64,000 bases of DNA from Acanthochromis polyacanthus (Eukaryota > Chordata > Actinopteri > Pomacentridae). Position numbers and translations under genes: made by a program. The notes beneath the pieces were generated by a model, which was given only the letters and a program-made list of their open reading frames with translations, did not search any database and was not told the origin of the DNA. The stretch spans positions 6,075,066 through 6,139,065 of the forward strand of contig NC_067136.1 in the NCBI RefSeq assembly GCF_021347895.1, written 5' to 3'. This document shows, piece by piece, positions 63,699 to 64,000 of this stretch; the first letter of the stretch is position 1, and every line of letters starts with the position of its first letter.

Positions 63699-64000
63699 CA
63701 CACGTGGACAAAATTGTTGGTACCCCTCAGTTAAAGAAGGAAAAACCCACAATTCTCACTGAAATCACTTGAAACTCACAAAAGTAACAATAAATAAAAA
63801 TTTATTGAAAATTAAATAATCAAAATCAGCCATCACTTTTGAATTGTTGATTAACATAATTATTTAAAAAAACAAACTAATGAAATAGGGCTGGACAAAA
63901 ATGATGGTACCCATAACTTAATATTTTGTTGCACAACCTTTTGAGGCAATCACTGCAATTAAACGATTTCTGTATTTGTCAATGAGCGTTCTGCAGCTGT
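63699..64000 (+). mobile_element. Left end of a Tc1-like transposon, cut by window end
   Basis: TA at 63697-63698 is followed by CACACGTGGACAAAATTGTT then GGTACCC. A second, inner copy of that core (CTGGACAAAAATGATGGTACCC-like, 63892-63913) lies about 190 bp inside. This is the inverted/direct repeat layout of Tc1-like elements. The sequence after it is typical untranslated or coding-end Tc1 DNA. The rest lies beyond 64000. Confidence 0.8.

Overview
This window is from a vertebrate nuclear genome, almost certainly a ray-finned (teleost) fish. The genes are split by GT-AG introns. The interspersed repeats are ones common in teleosts: an L2/Maui-type LINE tail, Harbinger, Tc1, THAP-bearing DNA elements, a Ty3/gypsy element with very short LTRs, and the GAATCA-ended repeat. 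The host genes encode vertebrate-type proteins. A 25-base N run at 49401-49425 shows this is an assembled scaffold.

Region by region. (1) 1-7.9 kb: the 3' part of a psip1 (LEDGF/p75-type) gene on the + strand. It has one very large Lys/Glu-rich exon, then the exons of the integrase-binding domain and the stop. The last intron holds an 83-bp minisatellite. (2) 7.9-9.5 kb: a short intergenic gap with a MITE-like element and the next promoter. (3) 9.5-38.6 kb: a complete ttc39b-like gene on the + strand. Its 19 coding exons join to 1,746 nt (581 codons plus stop) with no break. Its introns are packed with tandem arrays (29-, 42- and 28-bp units and looser 20- to 40-bp repeats), two clean MITEs with target-site duplications, and an almost intact gypsy retrotransposon inserted in the 28-bp array. 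(4) 38.6-48.4 kb: 3' UTR and intergenic DNA with an L2 tail, TTAGCTAA-rich degenerate repeats and a THAP-bearing DNA element. (5) 48.5-49.0 kb: the first exons of complement factor I (cfi), which run into foreign sequence after about 45 residues. (6) 49-64 kb: a transposon graveyard. It holds a C2H2-finger fragment, a 3.6-kb unit with long inverted ends, a second THAP element sitting in an old exon, a 5.7-kb TA-flanked unit enclosing a promoter-like segment and a host-like final exon, a Harbinger Myb-like exon, and a Tc1-like end cut by the window edge.

The host genes do not form a pathway. psip1 (chromatin tethering), ttc39b (TPR protein linked in mammals to HDL/LXR lipid biology) and cfi (complement control) are neighbours by position. 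In human, PSIP1 and TTC39B also lie head to tail on chromosome 9p, which supports both names. The most unusual material is the pair of THAP elements that share a core but not ends, the 5.7-kb unit at 56.0-61.7 kb, the very young gypsy insertion in a minisatellite, and the broken cfi start.
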